Assembly: GCA_027306715.1 (NCBI GenBank) | Contig: DAHUZG010000355.1 | Span: forward strand, 1 to 16,145 | From: Acidimicrobiaceae bacterium | GTDB taxonomy: Bacteria; Actinomycetota; Acidimicrobiia; Acidimicrobiales; Bog-793 | Reading direction: 5' to 3' | DNA: 16,145 bases | Shown: positions 6,520 to 12,866 of the stretch, in pieces | Position numbering within the stretch: position 1 is the stretch's first letter | Layout: every line of letters begins with the position of its first letter | Made by a program: the position numbers and the translations under genes | The notes under the pieces: generated by a model | The model's input: the letters and a program-made list of their open reading frames with translations, nothing else | Told to the model about the DNA's origin: nothing | Database searches by the model: none

Positions 6520-8799
6520 ATGCTGCGGGTCCTCCGCCCACCTCGGCGCTCACTGCCGCTCGGCCCGCTCGCCCTCGTGGCGGCGGCCGTCGCCTTCGGT
6601 CTGGTCGAGCTGCGCGCCGAGGCCATGCCGGTCGCCTGGCTCAACGACATGGCCTTCCACAGCGAGATGGTGCGCTTCGCCGGCCAGCGCCTCGCCGCCG
6701 GCCATGACCCGCTCACGTCGTGGTTCCCGCTCATCAACAGCGGCTCGCCGGTGTACTTGCACTACCAGGCGCTGCCGTCGATCCTGACCGGCGCCATCGG
6801 GCTCGCGATCGGACCGCTCCATGCCTTCAGCTGGTCGAACTACCTGCTGCTGGCGACCTGGCCGGTGAGCGTCTACCTCGGGGCGCGGATGTTCGGGCTG
6901 AGCCCGTGGGCCGCCGCCGCCTCGGCGGCGGTCTCGCCGCTGCTCACGAGCGTGCCCGGGGTCGGCTACGAGTGGGGGAGCTACCTCTGGGTCGGCTGGG
7001 GGGTGTGGACCCAGCTGTGGGCGATGTGGGTGATCCCGATGGCGTGGGGTGCGACCTTCCAGGCGATCTCGCGCCGGCGCCTCATCGGGGCGGCGATCGT
7101 CCTCGATGCCCTCACGGTCAGCTTCCACTACCTGACGGGCTACCTCGTCGCGGTCCCGATCGTCGCTCTCCCCTTCGTCGTGGTCGGCAGCCGTCGCTTC
7201 TTTGCCTGGGCCGCTCGAGCGGTGATCGTCGGCGCCGGGGCGCTGCTCGCCTCGAGCTGGGTGGTCGTGCCGGTCTTCATGAGCCGGGAGTGGGCGGCGC
7301 GCAACGAGTATCTCTCCAACACCTCCTCGGCCACCTCCTTCGGTGCCCGGGCGATCCTTACCTGGCTGTTCGACGGCCAGCTGTTCGACAAGGGGCGGCC
7401 CCCGGTCGTCACCGCCCTCGTCCTTATCGGCCTGCTCGGATGCCTTTTCGTCGCCCGGCGGCACGCGCCGGCGCGGGCCCTTGTCGTCGTCTTCGTCGCC
7501 GCCCTCGTGCTCTTCTTCGGCAAACCGACCCTCGGTCCGCTCGTCGACCTCGTCCCCGGCCACGCCGATCTGTTCTGGCGGCGCTTCCTGGCCGGCGTCG
7601 AGCTCTGCGGGATCTTCCTCGCCGGCGTCGGGGCGAGCCTTCTCGCCCGCGCCCTGGCGCTGCTCGCCGCCGCCGGCTGGCGCCTGGCGACGAGACCCAA
7701 GGCGGCGCCGGCCGGGCAGCTCAGCGCCGCCCGCCGGGGGAGGAACTGGCTGCCGGCGACGCTGCGGCTGATCGTCGTCGTCGCCGGCGTGGTGGCGCTG
7801 GCGCCGGCCTGGACCCAGCGCGCCGCCTACGCCGGGCTCGACGCCCGCGACATCGCCTACCAGCAAAGCGTCGACGCCACCTCCGGCGCGCAGCTCAACC
7901 GCCTGCTGGCGATCGTCCGCCGGCGTGGGGGCGGGCGCGTCTACGCCGGCACCCTCAGCACCACATTCGGACAGAGGTTCGTCGTCGGCTACGTCCCGCT
8001 CTACGCCTACCTCGCCGACGAGGGGATCGACGCCATCGGGTTCTCACTGCGCTCGGCGTCGCTCATGTCGGACGCCGAGCCGCACTTCGAGGACTCCTCG
8101 CCGGCCGACTACTCCATCTTCGCCGTCCGCTACCTGCTGCTGCCGAGCGGCCAGACGCCTCCGGTGCCGGCCCGGCGCCTGGCGAGCGCCGGCAGCTATT
8201 CGCTTTTCAGCGTGGCCACGACGCTGGCGGGGACCGGCTACCTGCAGGTCGTCGACACCCAGGGTTCGATCACGGAGCGCCGGACCGACGTCTCGGTGCA
8301 GTCGGCCCGCTTCGTCGACTCCTCGCAGGCGGCACGGGGCGCTTACCCGACCGTCGCCTGGGCGGGCGGCCGGGCTCCGGCGCCGACGCTTGCACCGGGC
8401 GCCGACCCGACCTCGCCGCCGGGTCGCATCGTCTCCGAGCAGCTGGCGCTCGACTCCGGGAGGGCGGCGGCGACGGTGGTGGCGAGCCGCCCGGCGGTGG
8501 TGCTCTTGAAAGAGTCGTTCGATCCCGGCTGGCACGTCTCGGTCGACGGGCGACCGGCGGCGACCGAGATGCTCGCTCCGGCGCGCGTCGGCGTCCGCAT
8601 CCCCGCCGGGCGACACAGGGTCGTCTTCTTCTACGAGGGCTACTCCTGGTACCCGGAGCTCTTCGCCCTTGCCGGCACCACGATCGCCTGCGCGCTCGTG
8701 CTGCCGCCCGTCCGCCGGCGCCGCCGCCGCCGACGGACGCCGCCGGCGGCGGCGGACGCGGCGGGCGACGGTTCGGGGGCCGCCGTCAGCCCCGGTTGA
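6520..8799 (+). CDS. Multi-spanning YfhO/GT-C-like membrane protein, putative glycosyltransferase
   Basis: This is a 759-residue integral membrane protein. An N-terminal helix (about 13-30) is followed by a loop with WLNDMAFHSEM; D43 sits where GT-C glycosyltransferases carry their catalytic acidic residue. Further hydrophobic segments run to about residue 430. A soluble region of about 280 residues (roughly 435-710) follows, facing the cell exterior if the topology is conventional. It ends in a small beta-rich module (VLLKESFDPGWHVSVDG, 661-677, then PAGRHRVVFFYEGYSWYPE) that is characteristic of YfhO-type proteins. A last helix (about 711-730) precedes an arginine run (732-739) and a short polar tail. 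YfhO relatives transfer sugars from lipid carriers onto envelope polymers. The substrate here is unknown. TAGCGT at 6505 resembles a -10 element close to the ATG, but no matching -35 is seen. Confidence 0.8.
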   Translation: MLRVLRPPRRSLPLGPLALVAAAVAFGLVELRAEAMPVAWLNDMAFHSEMVRFAGQRLAAGHDPLTSWFPLINSGSPVYLHYQALPSILTGAIGLAIGPLHAFSWSNYLLLATWPVSVYLGARMFGLSPWAAAASAAVSPLLTSVPGVGYEWGSYLWVGWGVWTQLWAMWVIPMAWGATFQAISRRRLIGAAIVLDALTVSFHYLTGYLVAVPIVALPFVVVGSRRFFAWAARAVIVGAGALLASSWVVVPVFMSREWAARNEYLSNTSSATSFGARAILTWLFDGQLFDKGRPPVVTALVLIGLLGCLFVARRHAPARALVVVFVAALVLFFGKPTLGPLVDLVPGHADLFWRRFLAGVELCGIFLAGVGASLLARALALLAAAGWRLATRPKAAPAGQLSAARRGRNWLPATLRLIVVVAGVVALAPAWTQRAAYAGLDARDIAYQQSVDATSGAQLNRLLAIVRRRGGGRVYAGTLSTTFGQRFVVGYVPLYAYLADEGIDAIGFSLRSASLMSDAEPHFEDSSPADYSIFAVRYLLLPSGQTPPVPARRLASAGSYSLFSVATTLAGTGYLQVVDTQGSITERRTDVSVQSARFVDSSQAARGAYPTVAWAGGRAPAPTLAPGADPTSPPGRIVSEQLALDSGRAAATVVASRPAVVLLKESFDPGWHVSVDGRPAATEMLAPARVGVRIPAGRHRVVFFYEGYSWYPELFALAGTTIACALVLPPVRRRRRRRRTPPAAADAAGDGSGAAVSPG

Positions 8800-9826
8800 G
8801 CTGCTCGAGAGGGGCCAGGTCGAAGAACTCAGCCGGCCTTGCCTTGCGCGCCGCGGCTAGGAACTGCGGGAAGACCTCGAGCGAGCGGAGCACGTCCCGC
8901 TCGGCAGCCGGCGACGGCAGCATGCTCGGGTTGATGGAGGCGATGTCGGTGCGGTAGGTCTCCTTGGCCTCCACGGCGGTCGTGCCGGGCGAGGCGCCGA
9001 CGATGGTGAACTCGGCGGCGGACGGGTTGTGCCGCCAGCTCTGCAGCGCCGCGCTCAAAGCGGCCAGCACCTGGAGCACGACGGCCTTGTGGCTGCGCGC
9101 GTAGGCGCTCATGGCGACGGCGCCCCCGCCGGGATAGGCGTACTTGCTCGCGAAGTTGACGAGGACGCTCGAGCCCGGCTTGGCTCGCAGCATCAGCTCG
9201 GTGTCGGGCGGCCCGAGGATCTGGGCATCGATCGTCCCGGCGACGAAGGCGCCGTTGAGGCTGCCCTGGGAGCCGAGCGGCTCGATGTGCACGTCGCTCA
9301 GCGACATCCCGGCCTCTTTCAAGGCGAAGCCGAGAAGCACGTCGGTCGTCGAACCGGCGGCCGTGATCCCGACCGGCTTGCCGGCGAGCTGCTTGATGCT
9401 CGTGATCCCGGGCGCCCCGATCAGCTGCACGGGCGTGCGGTTGTCCCAGCTCGCCAGCCACTCCATCCGGGTGCCGTTGAGCACGGCCTCCTCAGGCTCG
9501 GGCGCGCCCATCGAGGCGAACTGGATGGCGCCGCCGGCGAGGGCCTGCAAGATCGTGCCGCCGGTGAGGATCACCACCTTGGCGTCGATGCCGTGCTTCT
9601 TGAAAAAGCCGTTCTGCTCGGCGTAGAGCGGCAGGAGCAGATTCCCCTCGGGCGCGGCGATGCCGATCGACACGGTGGTCAGCTGCGCCGAGCTGACCGA
9701 GCGGCCCGGCCGGGCCGCAGCGCCGGCGGGGAGGCCGGCAGCGGCAGTGATCCCGGCGAGCGCCAGGCCCAGCGACGCCGTCGCGCCGAGGACGATTCTC
9801 GCCGTGCGCTTCCCGTGAGTCTGCAC
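8786..9826 (-). CDS. Secreted NMT1/THI5/SsuA-like ABC transporter substrate-binding protein
   Basis: This 346-residue protein starts at GTG 9826 with an excellent upstream ribosome-binding site. It begins with a Sec-type signal sequence: basic GKRTAR, a hydrophobic core at about 11-32, and an AxA-like end near GAAA (35-38). There is no lipobox cysteine, so it should be a secreted or cell-wall protein. The mature part shows the type-2 binding-protein signature: LYAEQNGFFKKHGIDAKVV (67-85), GGAIQFASMG (98-107), and ITSIKQLAGKPVGITAAGS (141-159). Relatives bind sulfonates, taurine, nitrate, thiamine precursors or aromatic acids; the ligand is not predictable here. No permease or ATPase gene is adjacent, so it is an orphan component. 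The last 14 bp overlap the 3' end of the convergent membrane-protein gene. It is divergent from the Pht5-like/CocE operon. Confidence 0.9.
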   Translation of the reverse strand: MQTHGKRTARIVLGATASLGLALAGITAAAGLPAGAAARPGRSVSSAQLTTVSIGIAAPEGNLLLPLYAEQNGFFKKHGIDAKVVILTGGTILQALAGGAIQFASMGAPEPEEAVLNGTRMEWLASWDNRTPVQLIGAPGITSIKQLAGKPVGITAAGSTTDVLLGFALKEAGMSLSDVHIEPLGSQGSLNGAFVAGTIDAQILGPPDTELMLRAKPGSSVLVNFASKYAYPGGGAVAMSAYARSHKAVVLQVLAALSAALQSWRHNPSAAEFTIVGASPGTTAVEAKETYRTDIASINPSMLPSPAAERDVLRSLEVFPQFLAAARKARPAEFFDLAPLEQLNRG

Positions 9827-9833
9827 TCCACCG

Positions 9834-9840
9834 CCTCCTC
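9834..9840 (-). promoter_or_regulatory. Ribosome-binding site of the substrate-binding protein
   Basis: On the minus strand GAGGAGG lies seven bases before the GTG at 9826. This sets the start at that GTG rather than at any codon of the long upstream in-frame extension, and leaves a clean signal peptide at the N-terminus. Confidence 0.85.
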
Positions 9841-9920
9841 GAGTCGTCGGGCTCCCGGCGGCGAAATGCCGTCGCCCGCAGGCGAGCGGCGGTCCAGCCC
9901 GCCGCGTCCGCCCTCGGCGC

Positions 9921-9950
9921 AAGTTAGAAGATGTGCCGCGCTTCCCGCAA
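9921..9950 (-). promoter_or_regulatory. Candidate sigma-70-type promoter for the substrate-binding protein
   Basis: Read on the minus strand, TTGCGG (complement of 9945-9950) and TAACTT (complement of 9921-9926) are separated by 18 bp. They would give a transcript start near 9914 and a leader of about 90 nt. The -10 fits TANNNT; the -35 keeps TTG. This is a by-eye match, not a scored prediction. Confidence 0.45.
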
Positions 9951-9961
9951 GGGGGTGCAAA

Positions 9962-9980
9962 TGTCCCGCCAGGTGGGACA
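9962..9980. promoter_or_regulatory. 19-bp palindromic operator candidate
   Basis: TGTCCCGCCAGGTGGGACA is an inverted repeat with an odd centre: the six outer bases on each side and the inner CC/GG pair perfectly, with one G/T mismatch between them. It is flanked by two direct CAAATG copies 21 bp apart (9958 and 9979), two helical turns. Its centre is about 57 bp upstream of the predicted minus-strand transcript start, a usual place for an activator, and it could also serve the divergent operon. No regulator gene is in the window. Confidence 0.65.
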
Positions 9981-9991
9981 AATGGCCGTCC

Positions 9992-10036
9992 CCGCCGTGG
10001 CACGCCGGCGCTTCTCTCGCGCCCCGGCCACGGCGG
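9992..10036 (+). other. Long stem-loop in the divergent region
   Basis: CCGCCGTGGC (9992-10001) pairs perfectly with GCCACGGCGG (10027-10036). Inside, GGCGC (10007-10011) pairs with GCGCC (10019-10023) around a ttctctc loop. It may be a leader structure of the plus-strand operon or part of an operator. GC-rich sequence makes such stems easier to get by chance. Confidence 0.4.
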
Positions 10037-10085
10037 ATGGCGCCTCCCGCCCAGCGGTGGCATCCTTCGCCGTGCCCGTCTGCTC

Positions 10086-10112
10086 GCTGCACCGCCAGAG
10101 CTGCACCGCCAG
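10086..10112 (+). repeat. 13-bp direct repeat
   Basis: GCTGCACCGCCAG occurs at 10086-10098 and 10100-10112, a 14-bp period, upstream of the Pht5-like gene. Its function is unknown. Confidence 0.75.
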
Positions 10113-10119
10113 GGCCGAA

Positions 10120-10143
10120 CCGCCGGAGATGCCGCCGGAGATG
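10120..10143 (+). repeat. 12-bp tandem duplication just upstream of the operon start
   Basis: CCGCCGGAGATG occurs twice head to tail (10120-10131, 10132-10143), directly before the AAGGAG ribosome-binding site. Each copy contains GGAGATG, so the leader offers decoy Shine-Dalgarno/ATG pairs. Confidence 0.8.
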
Positions 10144-10149
10144 AAGGAG
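10144..10149 (+). promoter_or_regulatory. Ribosome-binding site of the Pht5-like gene
   Basis: AAGGAG lies eight bases before the ATG at 10158. It fixes the start there and excludes a 75-codon in-frame extension. Confidence 0.85.
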
Positions 10150-10157
10150 CTTTTTGC

Positions 10158-11168
10158 ATGCCGAGGTTGAGACTGTCGCTCGCCTGCGGACCCTACGAGA
10201 CGACCCGCGCCTTGTGGGACGGCACGATCGAGCCCGACGGCATCGAGCTGACTGTGCTCACCGGTGACCGCGACCGCATCTTCCATGTCGATCGGCGCCA
10301 GGAATGCGACGTCGCCGAGTTCAACGTCATGAACTACATGGTCGCCCTCGAGGCGGGCGTGCCGATCACCGCGCTCCCGGTGTTCCCGCACCGCCGCTTC
10401 CGGCACGGCTTCATCTTCGTCAACACCGCCGCCGGGATCCTCGAGCCCGCCGACCTCGCCGGGCGGAAGGTGGGGATGGCGGGCTCGAACGCCGCTGCGA
10501 CGATCTGGATCAAGGGGATCCTCAACGAGCACTACGGCGTCGCCTACGACGCGGTGGAGTGGGTGGACCTCTACAGCTCGCCCAACGCCGCGCGCCACCC
10601 GATGCTCGGCGACCTCGCGCCGGCTCCGCCCGCCGCCGGCAGGGCGGTCGACTCCGCTCTTCTCGACGCGGTCGACGCGCTGCTGTCGAGCGGCGAGCTC
10701 GAGGCGCTCATCGGTCCCGGTCTGCCGGGCCCGATCCTGCGTCGCGACCCGCGGGTCGGACGGCTGTTCCCTGATGCGCGCCGCGAGGAGATCCGCTATT
10801 ACGAGAAGACCGGGATCTTCCCGATCATGCACATCGTCACGATCAAGAAGGAGGTCCTCGCCGAGCACCCCTGGGCGGCTGCGTCGCTCTCCCGGGCCTT
10901 CGAGCAGGCCAAGCGGCTCGCCTACGACCGGGTCCGGAACCCGCGCATCGTCCCGCTCGTGTTCTTCGAGGACGCCTGGGAGGACCAGGAGCGGCGCTTC
11001 GGCGACGATCCCTGGGAGTTCGGGCTCGGGGAGGCGAACCGTCGCAACCTCGAGGCTGCCGCCCGCTACGCGTTCGAGCAGCACCTCGTCGGGTCGCTTC
11101 CCGAGATCGACGAGATCGTCCTCGACGTCCCGCCTGCCGCCTTCATCGGCGGCACTGCGGGGTTCTGA
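10158..11168 (+). CDS. 4,5-dihydroxyphthalate decarboxylase (Pht5)-like protein
   Basis: This is a 336-residue cytoplasmic protein without a signal peptide. The N-terminus LRLSLACGPYETTRAL with DGTIEPDGIEL (4-31), the ALPVFPHRRFRHGFIFVN stretch (72-89), DLAGRKVGM (99-107) and the C-terminal YYEKTGIFPIMHIVTIKK (214-231) and DPWEFGL (284-290) match the Pht5 family, whose founding member decarboxylates 4,5-dihydroxyphthalate to protocatechuate. The fold is that of a periplasmic binding protein, so many relatives are annotated as substrate-binding proteins. Residues 142-190 (Ala/Pro-rich) look variable. It is first in an operon, with six bases to the first CocE-like hydrolase. No other phthalate-pathway gene (dioxygenase, dehydrogenase) is in the window, so decarboxylase activity on phthalate is not established; family membership is. 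Confidence 0.82.
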   Translation: MPRLRLSLACGPYETTRALWDGTIEPDGIELTVLTGDRDRIFHVDRRQECDVAEFNVMNYMVALEAGVPITALPVFPHRRFRHGFIFVNTAAGILEPADLAGRKVGMAGSNAAATIWIKGILNEHYGVAYDAVEWVDLYSSPNAARHPMLGDLAPAPPAAGRAVDSALLDAVDALLSSGELEALIGPGLPGPILRRDPRVGRLFPDARREEIRYYEKTGIFPIMHIVTIKKEVLAEHPWAAASLSRAFEQAKRLAYDRVRNPRIVPLVFFEDAWEDQERRFGDDPWEFGLGEANRRNLEAAARYAFEQHLVGSLPEIDEIVLDVPPAAFIGGTAGF

Positions 11169-11174
11169 GCGGTC

Positions 11175-12866
11175 ATGGACAGCCAGCTGCGCCAGATCCC
11201 GACCCCCGGCGGCGGCTACGAGGAGATCGAGGTGCTCCTCGCCGCCCGGCATCGGCGGGAGGAGTTCGGCGAGCGCTTCCCGCCGCCCGACCCGTCGAGC
11301 GCCGTCGTCGACGGGGTGCGCGCCGACCGCGACGTGTCGATCGAGCTGAGCGACGGTACGACCATCTACGCCGACATCTACCGGCCGGAGGGGGCGAGCG
11401 GCCTGCCGGCGATCGTCGCCTGGAGCCCGTATGGCAAGCGGGAGGGCTACGCCGGCCGGAGGGCGCACGGCGTGCCCGAGGGGACGTGCTCGCCGGCGAC
11501 GAAGTTCGAGGGCCCGGACCCGTTCTACTGGTGCCGCTACGGCTACGCCGTGGTCAACCCCGACGCCCGCGGCTCGGGGGACTCCGAGGGGGACATCCTC
11601 ATGTGGTCGTCGGCCGAGGGCCGTGACTGCTACGACCTCGTCGAATGGGTCGCCGCCCAGCCGTGGTGCAGCGGCAAGGTGGGGATGTCGGGGAATTCCT
11701 GGCTCGCTGTCGCCCAGTGGTTCGCCGCCGCCGCCCAGCCGCCGCACCTCGCCTGCATCGCGCCCTGGGAAGGCCTCTCGGACCTGTACCGCGAGCTCGC
11801 CTGCCCGGGAGGGATCCGCGAGGTCGGGTTCCTCGGCCACATCGTCGACGACCGCCTCGGTCTCGGACGCGCCGAGCAGGTCGTGGCGATGGCCGAGGCC
11901 CATCCCTTCCTCGACGCCTACTGGCAGGACAAGATTCCCGCCTTCGAGGCGATCTCGGTCCCTGCCTACGTCGCCGCCGGTTGGAGCCACTTCCATCTAC
12001 GCGGCTCGATCCGTGCCTTCCGCTCCCTGGCGTCGAGCCGCAAATGGCTGCGGATCCACCGCGAGTTCGAGTGGCCGGACTACTACGCGCCGGAGAACAT
12101 CGCCGACCTGCGCCTGTTCTTCGACCGCTACCTGATGGGCATCCGCAACGGCTGGGAGCTCACGCCGCCGGTGCGCCTCGACGTCATGGACGCCGGCGAG
12201 GACGACCACGTGCGGCGCCGGCCGGAGAGCTCGTTCCCGCTCGAGCGGGCCGAGCAGAGGCACCTCTACCTCGACGCCGCCACCGGCTCGCTCGCCGGCT
12301 CGCCCCCGGCGGCTCCCGCTGCCGCCTTTTACGACGCGGCGAGCGGCGAGGCGGTCTTCGACGTGCGCTTCACCGAGGACACCGAGGTCACCGGGTACAT
12401 GTCGGTCTCGCTCACGGTGGAGGCCGACGCCGGTGAGGACATCGACCTCTTCGTCACGGTGCTCAAGCTCTCCGCCGGGGGCAGCGAGCTGCCGACGTTC
12501 GTCCTCGGCCGGTCGCATCCCGGGACCTGGGGGATGCTGCGGGCGTCGCATCGTGAGCTCGAGCCCGGCTCCCCGGCCGAGGGCGAGCCCGTCCACGCGC
12601 ACCGCCGGGCGCTGCCCGTGGTCCCCGGCGAGCCTGTCGAGCTCGAGATCGGGCTCGTGCCGACGTCGCGCCTCTGGCACGCCGGCGAGACGCTGCGGCT
12701 TCGCATCGCCGGCCGCTACATCCGAGAGCCCGGTTGGTTCGAGGCCTTTTCCTACGACACCCGCAACAGCGGGCGGCACACCATCCACACCGGGGGAGAG
12801 CGGCCGGCGTACCTGAGCCTGCCGATAGTCCCCGCCCGAGCCGGGCGAGGCGGCGATGAGCGCTGA
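11175..12866 (+). CDS. CocE/NonD family serine hydrolase, copy 1
   Basis: This is a 563-residue protein. The alpha/beta-hydrolase domain (about 50-325) has ADIYRPEG (66-73), NPDARGSGDSEG (128-139, the oxyanion/active-site strand of the family), and the nucleophile serine S175 in GMSGNSWLAVAQ. HREFEWPDYYAPE (295-307) supplies a likely catalytic histidine, H295. The C-terminal jelly-roll domain (about 330-555) includes GMLRASHRELEP (453-464). Family members are acyl esterases or amidases and X-Pro dipeptidyl-peptidase relatives, such as cocaine esterase. There is no signal peptide, so it should be cytoplasmic. The charged N-terminal 45 residues are extra. The catalytic Asp is not at the position where CocE has it (GW-S-H here). 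The gene starts six bases after the Pht5-like stop and its end overlaps the next gene by 11 bp. Confidence 0.9.
   Translation: MDSQLRQIPTPGGGYEEIEVLLAARHRREEFGERFPPPDPSSAVVDGVRADRDVSIELSDGTTIYADIYRPEGASGLPAIVAWSPYGKREGYAGRRAHGVPEGTCSPATKFEGPDPFYWCRYGYAVVNPDARGSGDSEGDILMWSSAEGRDCYDLVEWVAAQPWCSGKVGMSGNSWLAVAQWFAAAAQPPHLACIAPWEGLSDLYRELACPGGIREVGFLGHIVDDRLGLGRAEQVVAMAEAHPFLDAYWQDKIPAFEAISVPAYVAAGWSHFHLRGSIRAFRSLASSRKWLRIHREFEWPDYYAPENIADLRLFFDRYLMGIRNGWELTPPVRLDVMDAGEDDHVRRRPESSFPLERAEQRHLYLDAATGSLAGSPPAAPAAAFYDAASGEAVFDVRFTEDTEVTGYMSVSLTVEADAGEDIDLFVTVLKLSAGGSELPTFVLGRSHPGTWGMLRASHRELEPGSPAEGEPVHAHRRALPVVPGEPVELEIGLVPTSRLWHAGETLRLRIAGRYIREPGWFEAFSYDTRNSGRHTIHTGGERPAYLSLPIVPARAGRGGDER

Larger units (their letters stand above)
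9827..10157. other. 331-bp divergent control region
   Basis: This stretch lies between the starts of the substrate-binding protein (minus) and the Pht5-like gene (plus). It holds two ribosome-binding sites, a candidate minus-strand promoter, a 19-bp palindrome, a 45-nt stem-loop and two tandem repeats, listed separately. Open reading frames crossing it are arginine/proline-rich extensions of the flanking genes and I do not believe them. I could not match it to a known riboswitch (TPP, SAM, cobalamin and ydaO signatures not seen), and no convincing plus-strand promoter was found. Confidence 0.7.

Noticed and set aside
6720..8957. 745-codon open frame on the plus strand
   Set aside because: It is a frame-shifted shadow of the membrane protein; the +1 frame there has hydrophobic helices and YfhO motifs.
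9933..10157. 75-codon N-terminal extension of the Pht5-like protein
   Set aside because: It is low-complexity, and the AAGGAG site and the family's conserved N-terminus both point to the ATG at 10158.
9827..10157. Known riboswitch in the divergent region
   Set aside because: I looked for TPP, SAM, cobalamin, glycine and guanidine core motifs and found none; only generic stems are present.
10129..10170. Short leader peptide MPPEMKELFACRG overlapping the Pht5-like start
   Set aside because: It has plausible ATGs but no codon signature of attenuation, and its ATGs arise from the 12-bp duplication. There is not enough evidence to call it a gene.
9924..11996. 690-codon open frame on the minus strand
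   Set aside because: It is antisense to the Pht5-like and first CocE genes; composition is Arg/Asp/Val-rich shadow coding with no domain, while the plus strand shows clear conserved motifs.
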